Counted from the stretch's first letter, positions 9,360 through 18,419 are shown. The stretch: 64,000 nucleotides of DNA from CAWDVK01 sp963805715 (GCA_963805715.1 CAWDVK010000004.1:1-64000); one strand, 5' to 3'. Notes: a model not told the origin generated them from the sequence alone. Numbers and translations are program-made.

Positions 9360-10822
9360 GCCGTCGCTGACGCGAATGGGAATGGCTCAGTTCAGCAGGC
9401 GATCGTGGTCGTGACTGGTTGACTTGAGGTTCGGATGGGCGATCGCGTAATCCGGGTTCCAGACCGAGCGTGCTCGCATAGCTCACCTATCGGTCACCGC
9501 AGTTCGGCTACGCACCCCCGGCCGCGCCGTGATCAGCCTCCGCAGCCGGTGCGAGCCCGCCACGCCGACTACTTCGACGTGCCGGCCGCCGAGCGCGACC
9601 GCGACGACTGGATCCGCTACGTCCTCACCGACTTGCGCGGCTGGAGATTGCGGACTCACTGGCTCCGCCGGGAGAAGAAGGTGTCGCCCTGGTCCAGGAC
9701 CGGCGGCGGGAAGAAGGACAAGGGGAGCGCACTGCGGACGAGCGGTGGGCCCTGATCCGAGCTGCGATACGGCCAGGCGGGCATAAGGAACCGCAGCCCG
9801 GTTGCCGCTTGCGGAACTGGAACACCAGCGGCGCGACCGTGCTGCTTCGGCCGGATCTTGCTGGAGCATCATCACCCGCCGGCCAGCGCCCGCGCGGCAC
9901 TGCCCGCGCTGAACGCGGCGAACTGCTGTTCCAGCTGACGAGCGGTGGCCGAACTGCGACAAGCAGGCGGCGCGGAGCAGTTGTCCGTGAACGTCGATGA
10001 CGCCGCGGACGCATCCGGCGTCTAGCCGGTCCGGACGGAAGCCAGGTCCCCATGGGGGTACGCTCCCGCCGTGCCACGTTCGAGCGCGCGCTGCGGGCGG
10101 CAGCACTGGATCAGCCCGGCCTGCAGGCTCACCGTGGCCACGTCGATAGCGTGATATGCCGGCGCGGGCGGGCCGGCGGCGTCTGCGTCGACGGATCCGA
10201 ACTGCCCGCCGACCTCGTGATCGACGCACCCCTGGAGTCAGCCTCGCCGGCACTCCGGGCGCGACAGGCCCGGCGGGACCAGCGGGACCGCAGGGGCCGC
10301 CAGGTGTCGGCACGGCGGGCCCGACTGGGCTTGACACCACCATGGTCAGGGCAACGAGACCCTCTCCCAAGACTCCTATGCCACCGAGGATGTGACCTGC
10401 GGAGCGCGCGACACAGACAGAGCCATTCCAGCCAGCCGCTTCAGTGCGCCGATTGTGTTTCACCAAGCCCGGCGGCGCTGTGAGCCTTTACTGAGACACT
10501 GACGACAAGGCAGCAAGCGGCCCTGCCAGCCCGTCGGCTCGGGCGGCCGGGTATAGGACAGCCGTCGTCGCCTAGCGGCCAGTAAGCCCAGGAAACCTCG
10601 ATGAGCACGTAGTTCTTCTCACCGGACAGAGCGCAGAAAGGCGTGATCTGGGCGGGCGTTGACGCCCACAAGTGAGCGCACGCAGGCGAGCAGATCGGCG
10701 GCTCGGCGGGCAGTTATCAGGAACAGGCCCGTGCTTATGAATACGACCTGCTTCCCGGTCCCGTCATGGCCGCTCTGGCTTCTTACCGGCTTCGCCCAGC
10801 CGAGTGGCTGGTAGATCGTGAG
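9360..10822. other. Gene-poor stretch with a decayed collagen-like fragment
   Basis: About 1.46 kb with no convincing gene. At about 10240-10350 one plus-strand frame reads GTPGATGPAGPAGPQGPPGV, a short collagen-like Gly-X-Y run. Shortly after it, another frame reads NETLSQDSYATEDVTCG, resembling the segment that often follows such repeats in actinobacterial surface proteins. The frame change and missing start suggest a remnant. The rest shows only long antisense frames typical of high-GC DNA. Confidence 0.4.
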
Positions 10823-11033
10823 ATGACGACGCCCGGCCAAGAAGAGATCGATGTGCTCGCGCGGGCAGTTCTGAGTGCTCAGCGATGGACACCGCGAGGC
10901 AGTGATCAAGTGCCTCTACATCTGGAGCGCGGTCCAGGCTGGCACTTTCAGGGCGAGCGCCGAAACGGTCGAACTGCTTAAGCATTACCCGACCGACCTC
11001 AGCACGCGCGACCAGGCTGATTCGGCTGTGCGG
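10823..11033 (+). pseudogene. 5' part of a DUF5677-like gene cut by an IS66-family element
   Basis: The frame opened at 10875 (EAVIKCLYIWSAVQAGTFRASAETVELL) runs without a stop into the IS at 11034. When the element and one 8-bp target copy are removed, it joins in frame (GCT GTG CGG / GCC CTC TGG) to the gene continuing at 13885. An in-phase stop lies immediately before 10875. The natural start may be the ATG at 10823 (MTTPGQEEIDVLARAVLSA) in another frame, implying an additional one-base shift near 10880. The left part alone encodes only about 50 residues. Confidence 0.6.
11026..11033. repeat. Target site duplication, left copy
   Basis: CTGTGCGG directly abuts the left inverted repeat of the IS66-family element that begins at 11034. 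An identical copy follows its right end. Eight bases is the size expected for IS66. Confidence 0.9.
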
Positions 11034-11063
11034 GTGTCCATTCACGGGTGGGGGTCCGTGATG

Positions 11064-12581
11064 TCAGGCGGTGGCTGGCTCCGGTAGCCAGGGTTTGCCG
11101 GTGAGGGCAGCGTGGATGGCGTCGGTGGCGCGGATGCCGTGTCCTCGTGCGCTGACCAGGTAGGAGCGCACCCGGCAGTAGTCGGCGAGCGTGGTGGTGG
11201 TGTGCCAGTACCCGGAGACGGCCTGATGCCGCTTCGGGCCTTTGAGTGCCTGCTCGGAGGCATTATTCGTCCAGGGCACCTGGAACTCCCGGGTGAATAG
11301 CCAGACCTGCTCGGCCTTTTCTTGCAGCCGTCTGGCCAGGTTGTAGCCGGGGTGGCGGCCTTTGTGCCAGTGGCGGAGCCGGTTGGTGGTGATGCCCCAG
11401 GCGACCTGCTCGTCGTAGCGGGCGCGCAGGTCAGCGAGCAGACCGGGGTCGAGCTGGGTTTTCCTGTCGTTCCTGGCGGCCTGGACGGCGGCGGCGGCCT
11501 CGCGCAGGATGTCGCGGACCTGCCCGGCCCATGCCTGCCATTGCGGGTGCAGTTCCAGCACGCCTTTGCAGTGGCGGATCAGGTGGGCTGCGCACTGCTG
11601 CACCCCGGCGAGCTGGGCGTCGAACTGGTGCCAGGCGGCGTAGTCGTCGCGGACCAGGTAGCCGTGCCAGCCCTCCAGCACGCCCGGGCCCGCGATCGCG
11701 GGGCCAGAGCGCGATCCCATGGCGGCGTACCAGATCAGCCGCGCACCGGGAGTGCGGATGGTCACCGCGTGCGGTGCGCCCGGCACGGTCTCGCCGTGCT
11801 CGTCAGTGTCCTTGCGGATGACGTTCGCCGGTGTCTCGTCACCGCACAGCACGTCCTCGGCCTGCAGCGCGGCTTTCATCGCCGCATCGAAGCCCGCGGC
11901 CTGGAGCCGCTGCGCGAGCCGGGCCAGGGCCCGGGCGACGAACCCGCTCGACACTGGCGTGCCCAGCAGGGCTTCCATCAGCGCGGCAGTCCGCTCGACC
12001 GGGACGTTGCCCTCGGAGGAAAGCAGCACGGCGGCGGCGTTGATGCCCGGGCCGTAGACGACGGACCCGGCCCGGGCATGCGGCGCCGCCGCGGTGGTGA
12101 TCTTCTGGCAGCAGCCGCACCGGCGCCGCGGCAGCTGCCAGTGCACCTTCTCCATCACCACCGGCAGGATGTCCCAGACCTGCGCCCACGCCGCGCTCAC
12201 GTCGCTGGCGCCGGCAGCCGGGTCGGCCAGGTCAGCGCCGCACCCGCGGCACTGCGCCGGCGCAGCAGCAGACTCGGCCCGGTCCGGGACCGCCGCCGGC
12301 GTCAGCCCCGACCCTTTATGCCCTGGCTGGCCTCCCGGCTTGCGGTCCGGGGACCGCTCCCGCGAGGACCGGTCCGCCGAGCGCTTCGCCTTACGTGCGG
12401 CCTTCGCCGCGATCGGCTCCCTCGACGGCGGGGTCGAGGAGTTCCCCGCGTTCATCCCCAGACGGCGCCGCAGCTCGGCGTTCTCCGCCTCCAGCGCACC
12501 CACCCGGTCCGCTAAAACAGCGACCAGCCCCGCAAGCTCCTCATACGAGGGCGGGGGCTGGGCGTCGGCGGGCATGACCAC
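11064..12581 (-). CDS. IS66-family transposase (TnpC)
   Basis: 505 residues, complete. An N-terminal leucine-rich coiled coil (LAGLVAVLADRVGALEAENAELRRRLG) is followed by NSSTPPSREP, a basic region KPGGQPGHKGSGL and a zinc-binding region (CRGCGADL ... CGCCQK). The DDE core has LCGDETPANV, VRDDYAAWHQF and NNASEQALKGPKRHQ. The stop lies 15 bp from the left inverted repeat, so the gene nearly fills the left side of the element. The methyltransferase gene lies upstream on the same strand, separated by about 150 bp. Confidence 0.92.
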   Translation of the reverse strand: MVMPADAQPPPSYEELAGLVAVLADRVGALEAENAELRRRLGMNAGNSSTPPSREPIAAKAARKAKRSADRSSRERSPDRKPGGQPGHKGSGLTPAAVPDRAESAAAPAQCRGCGADLADPAAGASDVSAAWAQVWDILPVVMEKVHWQLPRRRCGCCQKITTAAAPHARAGSVVYGPGINAAAVLLSSEGNVPVERTAALMEALLGTPVSSGFVARALARLAQRLQAAGFDAAMKAALQAEDVLCGDETPANVIRKDTDEHGETVPGAPHAVTIRTPGARLIWYAAMGSRSGPAIAGPGVLEGWHGYLVRDDYAAWHQFDAQLAGVQQCAAHLIRHCKGVLELHPQWQAWAGQVRDILREAAAAVQAARNDRKTQLDPGLLADLRARYDEQVAWGITTNRLRHWHKGRHPGYNLARRLQEKAEQVWLFTREFQVPWTNNASEQALKGPKRHQAVSGYWHTTTTLADYCRVRSYLVSARGHGIRATDAIHAALTGKPWLPEPATA

Positions 12582-12735
12582 GATGATCGATGATCAAGGA
12601 CGCAAGATCAAATCAGGCACGCCGCAACGAACCAGGCCAAGCTCAGCCAGCCTCAAACGCCCAGTGCAGGAACCCGTTTTGCTTGGCCGCGCGAAGACCT
12701 ACCTGGCCACTTTCCGGCCCTGCGCGGGCTTGCTG

Positions 12736-13533
12736 TCATTGGACCTTGCCGACCAGTACGGCGACGTGGACGTGCTCGCTGAAATGCTCATGCGGGGCGA
12801 CGGTCACGCGGACCTGCTCGGCGAAGGCCGGCCGCTGATCCGGGGCGGGCAGCCGGGTCGCCCCCAGCGCGGAGTAGACGCCGCCGACAAGCTGGTCGAG
12901 GTCAAGGTCGGCGACGTAGTCAACAGTGGTGCTGAGCACCTCGAACCCTGCCCTGTCCAGGTCTTCCTGATACCGCCGCTGGCTCTCCTCGTCCGTGCCG
13001 CAGGCGAACGTCAGCCTGGTGTCAAGCCAGCGTTCCAGGTAACCGCGCAGAGCCCGGGACCAGTCAGCGTCCTGGAGCCACAACGGCGTCCCGTTGGTCA
13101 CCACCGCGATACCACCGCCCGCGCGCACCAGCGGGACGACCGACCGGAACAGGTCCGCAGGGCTCATCCAGTGCAGGGCCTGGCCGACCGTCACCGCCCC
13201 GGCCGACCTGTCTCCCAGCAGGCCCCGCAGCGCCGGGATGTCGGTATCAGCGCCCAGCATCCAGCTCACGTTGGGCACGGCCAGATCCCGGGCAGCCTGC
13301 CGGGCGCGCCGCAGCATGTCTGGCGCGGGGTCAACGCCGACCACCGCCCGTACCCGCCGCGCCATCGGCAAGGCCAGCTGACCAGTCCCGCAGCCGAGAT
13401 CAACCACCACGTCCTGGCCATTCAGCCCGAAAGCGCCCGCCAGCGCGTCGATGACGGCGCCCGGGTACCCGTGCCGGTACCTGTGGTAAAAATCCGCCAC
13501 CTCACCGCTGAACCCCAGCTCCACGGTTACCAC
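12736..13533 (-). CDS. Class I SAM-dependent methyltransferase, IS66 passenger
   Basis: 265 residues. Motif I is VVDLGCGTGQLALPMA (about 43-58), followed by VGVDPAPDMLRRAR, a post-motif-II segment AVTVGQALHWM and the helical C-terminal half of UbiE/Methyltransf_11-type enzymes. The substrate cannot be deduced. It lies inside the inverted repeats of the IS66-family element, on the same strand as the transposase, so it is a passenger gene. About 330 bp between its start and the right repeat show no further gene and probably hold its promoter. It could modify a host molecule or simply be cargo. Confidence 0.85.
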   Translation of the reverse strand: MVTVELGFSGEVADFYHRYRHGYPGAVIDALAGAFGLNGQDVVVDLGCGTGQLALPMARRVRAVVGVDPAPDMLRRARQAARDLAVPNVSWMLGADTDIPALRGLLGDRSAGAVTVGQALHWMSPADLFRSVVPLVRAGGGIAVVTNGTPLWLQDADWSRALRGYLERWLDTRLTFACGTDEESQRRYQEDLDRAGFEVLSTTVDYVADLDLDQLVGGVYSALGATRLPAPDQRPAFAEQVRVTVAPHEHFSEHVHVAVLVGKVQ

Positions 13534-13876
13534 GATGCCATCACCGATCCCGCCGGGAAATCGTTCAGCTCACGGCGAGAGACCACACCGGGATGGCGCA
13601 GGCTGGAGTGCTGCCGCCAGGCGTGCCACCCAGCCTGCCGAAAGTGAGCCGCACGACGTACGGACCCGCGGCATGCCCACTGGCCCTGCCGGGCGCTACG
13701 TCATAAAATCGCAGGTAGCCGCCTGCTTCGCAGACGCATGAGCTTCCCCGAAGGCCGGCCGCCACGCCGAGTGGCCATATAGCCGGGCAATGGCCAAGCG
13801 GTGGCCAGGTAGGCCCGCGAGTGGCCAGCTAGATCGGGTTCCCACACCCAGCTCAACCGACCCCGTGAATGGACAC

Positions 13877-13884
13877 CTGTGCGG
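13877..13884. repeat. Target site duplication, right copy
   Basis: CTGTGCGG immediately follows the right inverted repeat and is identical to 11026-11033. Confidence 0.9.
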
Positions 13885-14910
13885 GCCCTCTGGGGTGCGC
13901 GCAGAGGACTGTTGCTGCAGGAGAACGAGAGCCATTTCGCGGAGGCGATCAGTTGGGCCAGGGTGTTCTGGGGCGCGAACTCGATGACGACGCGCTGCAT
14001 GAGACATCGCGACATGGAGGCGGCCGAGCACGAACCTGATGAGGCTGCCGCAGATACAGGGGACGAGGCAACATCACTTGGCGAAGCGGCTGCTCCGGGA
14101 CCTGTACCGGAACGCGGCGCCCATCTTCGACGGCTCGCGATGGACCTGGTCTCCAGCTATGTGGAAGCGCTCGAAACTTCGCCTGCCTGTCTCTACGACC
14201 GTGAACGGCAAGAGGTTCACTCCGGGCTTGTCGTCCGAGCCGGACGCGATGTGATCGCAGCGCTCGGCGCTCCGGACTTGTGGTGCATGGAGCACGGCGC
14301 TCACATCATCCGGGCGCTGGTGGAGGTCCGCATCTACCTTCAGTGGATGGCACTGCAGGACGAGTCGTTCTATCGCGCGTTCCAGGAGTACGGAGCCGGG
14401 CAGGCAAAGCTGTACGCGCGGATCATGGATGAGCTGCCCAAGGAGGCCAGACGGCCAGACTTCGAGGAGGCCATCAAGGATCTGGAGAAGCTGAGCCGCA
14501 ATGACGCGGTCCTCGACCACCGGGTCGTTGACGCGCGCGACTCCTTCGCGAACGGGAAGTCGATCCGGGCGATGGCAGAGGAATGCGGCCTCATCGATCT
14601 ATACCGCCAGACGTACTACATGGCGAGCGGCGTCGCCCATTCTGAATGGTGGTCAGTTGAGTCGCATGCAATGGAGCGCTGCCTGAAGGCCATCCACGGA
14701 GGGCACCTCATTCCCAGCCCCTCGCTCAATTCGGGCGGGAATGTCGAGTTCGCAAGCTCATGGGTAGAGCAGCTGTATACCCTGATCCGGGCCAGCCTGC
14801 AGATCCTCGGGACCGAGGGCACAGCGGTAGAAAACGCTTTCGCCTGGCTGGACGAGGAACGAAAGGAACCCGCAGCCGAAGGACAAGACGGGTCGTCCGC
14901 CGTCCTTTGA
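13885..14910 (+). pseudogene. 3' part of a DUF5677-like gene disrupted by an IS66-family element
   Basis: About 340 residues remain open here (from RALWGARRGLLLQENESHFAEA). A GTG inside the target duplication at 13879 could restart translation. The body resembles DUF5677-type proteins: helical, with a conserved central portion HIIRALVEVRIYLQWMALQD, YGAGQAKLYARIMDE, and a His-containing YYMASGVAHSEWWSVE. Removing the insertion joins it in frame to 10875-11033. Proteins of this kind are of unknown function and often sit in defence or accessory regions. The part left may still fold, so inactivation is likely but not certain. Confidence 0.65.
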
Positions 14911-14949
14911 TGGCTACTCGCCGTCCATGCGCACTCGCATGCCCGAACA

Positions 14950-15345
14950 GATGCCGCGCCGTCACCGAGACCGAGACCAGGAGCAAGCGCCTGATCCGCA
15001 ACCTTGAGCTCGCCGACCCCATCGACCAGGACCTGATCCGCGACATCAACGAGCGCCGTGCCGAACTACGCGCCCGCCGCAACGAACTCGAAACCCAGCT
15101 CGCCGCCGCCCAGGACCAAGCCAGCCAGGAACCCAGCCCTGCCCTTCTCAACCAGCTACCCGTCACGCCAGTCGACCTGGCCAGCATGCCCGACGAAATT
15201 TCCCGCCAGCTCTTCGAAGCACTCCGGCTGGAAATCCGCTACGACTTCACCACCCACATCGCCGCCTGCCAGATCACCCTCGCCGCCGAGACCATCGACG
15301 CCGTCGCCCGCACCAGCCGGCAAACCATGCCCAGCCCGCCCCATA
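14950..15345 (+). pseudogene. C-terminal remnant of a large serine recombinase
   Basis: The frame reads RLIRNLELADPIDQDLIRD, then INERRAELRARRNELETQL, then LLNQLPVTPVDLASMPDEIS and FEALRLEIRYDFTTHIAACQ. That is the coiled-coil and tail of recombinase family proteins with zinc-ribbon/coiled-coil C-termini. The catalytic serine domain and zinc ribbon are absent and no start fits, so this is a fragment. It ends about 30 bp before the truncated tRNA-Arg copy at 15378, a position typical for the integrase end of an integrated element. Confidence 0.7.
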
Positions 15346-15377
15346 CCCCCTCGCAACCAGAAACGGGGATGATCTGT

Positions 15378-15408
15378 GTGGCGCCCCCAGCAGGATTCGA
15401 ACCTGCGC
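15378..15408. repeat. Distal attachment-site copy (tRNA-Arg 3' part), first segment
   Basis: 31 bp identical to the 3' end of the intact tRNA-Arg gene (47837-47867), including the T-arm and CCA. It continues at 16787-16801 after an inserted IS256-family element. Together the two segments make a 46-bp direct repeat of 47837-47882, the likely core of attL/attR for the island between them. Confidence 0.88.
15401..15408. repeat. IS256-family target duplication, left copy
   Basis: ACCTGCGC precedes the left end of the element; the same 8 bp follows its right end at 16779-16786. The duplicated bases belong to the tRNA-Arg T-arm sequence. Confidence 0.88.
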
Positions 15409-16778
15409 GGGTCTGTCAAATCTTCGGTGTAACTGATCTTGTGGGTTCTACTTCCGTCCGGCAGACAGGCGGCCGTCGAAGGTGATGTCGAAGGCGTTCA
15501 GGGCGGCCTTCCACCGGTTGGTCCAGCGCTTGCGGCCCTTCCCGGTGGGGTCCAGGCTCATGATCGCCAGGTAGAGGCATTTGAGGGCGGCCTGCTCCGT
15601 CGGGAAATGGCCGCGGGCGTTCACGGCTCTCCTGAGCCTGGCATTGATTGACTCGATGGCGTTGGTCGTGCAGATGACGGTTCTTATTTCCCGGTCGAAG
15701 CGCAGGAATGGCACGAATTCCGCCCACGCGTTCTCCCAGAGCCGTATGATCGCCGGGTAGCGTTTCTCCCACTTGCCGGAGAAGTCGGCGAACCGGTCGA
15801 GTGCCTCGGCCTCGGATGCGGCATTGTAGATGGGCTTGAGGTCTTTAGCTATCAGGCCCCAGTCCTTTTTCGAGGCGTACTTGAATGAATTCCGCAGGAG
15901 GTGAACAATACATGTTTGCACGATTGTCTTGTCCCAGACGGTGCTCACCGCGTCGGGCAGGCCCTTCAGCCCGTCGCAGACCAGCATGCTCACGTCCCGG
16001 ACACCGCGGTTCCTGATTTCTGACAAGACACGCAGCCAGAACTTGGCGCCCTCCCCGTCGCCGTGCTCTCCGGCCCACAGTCCCAGCACGTCACGCTCGC
16101 CGTCCACGGTGACGCCCAGCGCGAGGCAGACCGGCCGGTTGGCGACCTGGCCCTCGCGGATCTTCACCTGGATCGCGTCGATGAAGATTACCGCGTACAC
16201 CGCATCCAGGGGCCGGTTCTGCCATTCACTCATGCCTTCCATGACGCGGTCGGTGATAGTGCTGATCGTCTGCCTGGACACCTCCGCGCCGTACACCTCG
16301 GCCAGGTGCGCGCTGATCTCCCCGTGGGTCAGCCCTTTCGCCGACAGGGAAATCACCATGTCGTCGACACCGGTCAGCCGCCGTTGCCTTTTGGCGACTA
16401 TTTTCGGCTCGAAACTGGAATCCCGGTCCCGCGGCACGGTGATGTCCACCGGCCCGGTATCGGTGATCACGGTCTTGGCCCGATGGCCGTTGCGGGAATT
16501 GCTGCCATTCCGGCCCGCCGGGTCGTGCCGGCCGTAACCGAGGTGGTCATCGAGCTCGCCTTCCAGCGCGCCCTCGACCACCATTTTCGTTAGCTTTCCC
16601 AGCAGGCCGCCCTCGCCGGTCAGCCGCAGCCCGCCCGCGCGGGCCCGGTCGGTAAGCTCGCGCAGCACCTGCTCATCGGCCGCAGACAGCTCCACGGGAG
16701 CCTGGCCATTGTCGGTCGTCACGTCAGTCACTGGTGTCTCCTCCATCTCGGGGGTTACACCGTTGAAATTACAGTCCC
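15409..16778. mobile_element. IS256-family insertion sequence inside the att copy
   Basis: 1370 bp. Imperfect terminal inverted repeats lie at 15409-15433 and 16754-16778: both read inward from GGG, share CTGT and end in CGGTGTAAC. Identical 8-bp duplications ACCTGCGC flank the element. It holds one transposase gene. It landed precisely within the 46-bp tRNA-Arg-derived repeat, splitting it 31/15. Confidence 0.9.
15448..16746 (-). CDS. IS256-family (Mutator-type) transposase
   Basis: 432 residues from the ATG at 16746. The frame stays open to a GTG at 16788, but that codon lies outside the element, so the internal ATG (MEETPVTDVTT) is preferred. Landmarks are GGLLGKLTKMVVEGALEGELDDHLGY, then NSRNGHRAKTVITDTG, and the DDE acidic residues in VIFIDAIQVKIR, LVCDGLKGLPDAV and the C-terminal TTNAIESINARLRR. 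The last is the hallmark of Mutator/IS256 enzymes. No frameshift is seen, so the protein is probably functional. Confidence 0.93.
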   Translation of the reverse strand: MEETPVTDVTTDNGQAPVELSAADEQVLRELTDRARAGGLRLTGEGGLLGKLTKMVVEGALEGELDDHLGYGRHDPAGRNGSNSRNGHRAKTVITDTGPVDITVPRDRDSSFEPKIVAKRQRRLTGVDDMVISLSAKGLTHGEISAHLAEVYGAEVSRQTISTITDRVMEGMSEWQNRPLDAVYAVIFIDAIQVKIREGQVANRPVCLALGVTVDGERDVLGLWAGEHGDGEGAKFWLRVLSEIRNRGVRDVSMLVCDGLKGLPDAVSTVWDKTIVQTCIVHLLRNSFKYASKKDWGLIAKDLKPIYNAASEAEALDRFADFSGKWEKRYPAIIRLWENAWAEFVPFLRFDREIRTVICTTNAIESINARLRRAVNARGHFPTEQAALKCLYLAIMSLDPTGKGRKRWTNRWKAALNAFDITFDGRLSAGRK

Positions 16779-16786
16779 ACCTGCGC

Positions 16787-16801
16787 ACACGGCTCCGGAG
16801 G
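16787..16801. repeat. Distal attachment-site copy, second segment
   Basis: 15 bp (ACACGGCTCCGGAGG) identical to 47868-47882 in the tRNA-Arg gene. Without the IS256 insertion it follows 15408 directly. Sequence identity with the tRNA stops at 16801/47882. Confidence 0.85.
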
Positions 16802-16970
16802 GGAATGCTCCCTAGGGCTTTTACCAGGTAAGACGCGCTAATCCGGCGTAGCTGGGGGGCGCATGGGGAGCGGGCGAGTGGATGTCAGGAGAGGGTCGGG
16901 GGCAAGAGAGGGATCTGCGCGTGCCGGCAGATGGCTGCCGGTGGTGTTCCTGTGCCGGGCGGGTGTCTTA

Positions 16971-18049
16971 CGACTTGGTGCGCGATAGCGGGATGCCTGG
17001 CGTAACGCGATGATCTTGGCGTGTCGGTCCCGGGATGGCAGGCGGCCGCGCAAGATCATGAAGATGTGTCGTCACCATGGGCCCGCGCGGCCTTCTCGCA
17101 TCGTATCTGCACGGGGATCTCCGGCCGGCGTCTGGGCGAGCTGATCGCTGAGCTGGCCGGGCCGTGGATGGCGCAGCAGGAGTCCCGGCTGCGCGAGCGC
17201 CGCGGCCACGGCCGGCAGCGGGCCGCCGGCGCGGGTCCCGGTCATGACCTGGTGTTCACCGACCGGGTCATCGCCACGCTGGTCATCTTGCGGTTCCAGC
17301 TCCCGCACGCTGCCCTCGCGCTGTTCTACGGCGCGGACCGCTCGACGATCACCCGGGCCGTTCATGAGATCCGCCCGCTACTTGCGGCCCGCGGCTTCGC
17401 CGTCCCAGGCCACGGCGAACTGCGGCTGCGCACGCTGGCCGACGTGTTCGCCTACGCCGCCGCCGAAGGGGTGACCTTGCGCGTGGATGGCACCGAGGTC
17501 CAGGTCCGCCGGCCCCGGGCGAACCGGCCCGGGCGCCGCGCGTTCATCTCCGGGAAGAGGAAGCAGAACACCAAGAAGGCCACCGTCATCACCGGCCCGG
17601 GCGGCCATACCTTGTGGACCGGGGCATTCCGGCCAGGCCGCATGCATGACCAGACGGCATTGAAGACCGAGGGCACCGGTGACCTGCTCCAGCGGTTCCC
17701 GCAGGTAAAAGCCCTCGTCGACGCCGGATACCGGGGACTGGCCAGGCAATTCCCCGATCAGGTGACCGCGCCGCCGCTCAAACCCGGCAAGGACGCCCCG
17801 CCCGGCGAAGCGGCCAGCTGGGAGATCAGCCGCAAAGCCCAGTCCTCCCGGCGGATCCCCGTCGAGCACGCCAACGCCGAGCACAAGCAATGGAGAACCC
17901 TGCAGCGCTACACCGGCCGCCGCGAATACTACGACGAAACCCACCTGGCAATCGCCAGCCTCGTCTCCGACCGGACAGCCCGCCGCTGATCACCCGGCCC
18001 GCCAGCCCGCCAGGCCAGCACGGCCCAACCTCAATCGCGCACCAAGTCG
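16971..18049. mobile_element. IS5-like insertion sequence (DDE_4 type)
   Basis: Perfect 16-bp inverted repeats CGACTTGGTGCGCGAT at 16971-16986 and complement at 18034-18049. TTA on both sides (16968-16970 and 18050-18052) fits the short target duplication of the IS427/IS1031 branch of IS5. One transposase gene fills the element. The first 170 bp of the island before it (16802-16970) hold no gene. Confidence 0.88.
17021..17989 (+). CDS. IS5-like transposase (HTH_4/DDE_4 type)
   Basis: 322 residues, GTG start. An N-terminal helix-turn-helix region (LVFTDRVIATLVILRFQLPHAALALFYG, DRSTITRAVHEIRPLL) is followed by the DDE_4 core: TLRVDGTEVQVRRPR with the first Asp, KALVDAGYRGLARQFPDQVT with the second, and RIPVEHANAEHKQWRTLQRY with the Glu. 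Related single-gene elements are common in actinomycetes. Complete and probably active. Confidence 0.9.
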   Translation: MSVPGWQAAAQDHEDVSSPWARAAFSHRICTGISGRRLGELIAELAGPWMAQQESRLRERRGHGRQRAAGAGPGHDLVFTDRVIATLVILRFQLPHAALALFYGADRSTITRAVHEIRPLLAARGFAVPGHGELRLRTLADVFAYAAAEGVTLRVDGTEVQVRRPRANRPGRRAFISGKRKQNTKKATVITGPGGHTLWTGAFRPGRMHDQTALKTEGTGDLLQRFPQVKALVDAGYRGLARQFPDQVTAPPLKPGKDAPPGEAASWEISRKAQSSRRIPVEHANAEHKQWRTLQRYTGRREYYDETHLAIASLVSDRTARR

Positions 18050-18077
18050 TTAGCGTGTTCACGCCGGAGGATGCGCG

Positions 18078-18419
18078 ATGATGGGCTGTATGAGCGCGGA
18101 GCCGGTGGATGTTGTCGACCCGGATGATCCGGTGGAGATTCTTCGAGTGCTGCCTGCCCGGTTCCACGAGCAGTTCTTGTCCGAGTACGGCGCTGCGGTG
18201 GCGGCGGCCCGGCGGCCGGAGCAGTACCGGCAGCTGCATCGGGTGCTGCGGCTGTGGCGGCTGAGCGCGGCCGCGTTCTCCGATCCGGGTTACGAGACCA
18301 GGCGGCTGGCTGCGGGGGACGCGGTGCGCGGGGGCGTTCGGGGGACTCCGATCGAGGAGATCGTCCCGGACTGGGCTGAGCGGGTCGCGGCGGCCCGGCG
18401 GCGGCGCGCGGGCGGGTGA
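18078..18419 (+). CDS. Antitoxin-like small protein (resembles DUF6247)
   Basis: 113 residues; ATG codons at 18078, 18081 and 18090 are possible starts. The sequence (DDPVEILRVLPARFHEQFLSEY, YRQLHRVLRLWRLSAAAF, TPIEEIVPDWAERVAAAR) resembles the DUF6247-type partner proteins of actinobacterial toxin-antitoxin-like pairs. Its stop overlaps the next gene's GTG start in a GTGA, so translation is coupled. Antitoxin first, toxin second is the usual order. The DUF assignment is from memory, and the antitoxin role is inference from the pairing. Confidence 0.55.
   Translation: MMGCMSAEPVDVVDPDDPVEILRVLPARFHEQFLSEYGAAVAAARRPEQYRQLHRVLRLWRLSAAAFSDPGYETRRLAAGDAVRGGVRGTPIEEIVPDWAERVAAARRRRAGG

Larger units (their letters stand above)
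11034..13876. mobile_element. IS66-family element 2 carrying a methyltransferase passenger gene
   Basis: A perfect 15-bp terminal inverted repeat GTGTCCATTCACGGG lies at 11034-11048, with its complement at 13862-13876. Identical 8-bp duplications CTGTGCGG flank it (11026-11033 and 13877-13884). The 2843-bp element contains, on the minus strand, a SAM-dependent methyltransferase and then an IS66-type transposase. The intact duplication shows a single transposition event that inserted both genes together and has not since recombined. Confidence 0.92.

Noticed and set aside
7679..9367. 8-bp target duplication for IS66 element 1
   Set aside because: Flanks at the inverted-repeat ends do not match under any small shift.
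9483..10466. 327-residue minus-strand frame in the gene-poor stretch
   Set aside because: Very Arg/Pro/Gly-rich, includes the antisense of a collagen-like run and has no homologous-looking segment.
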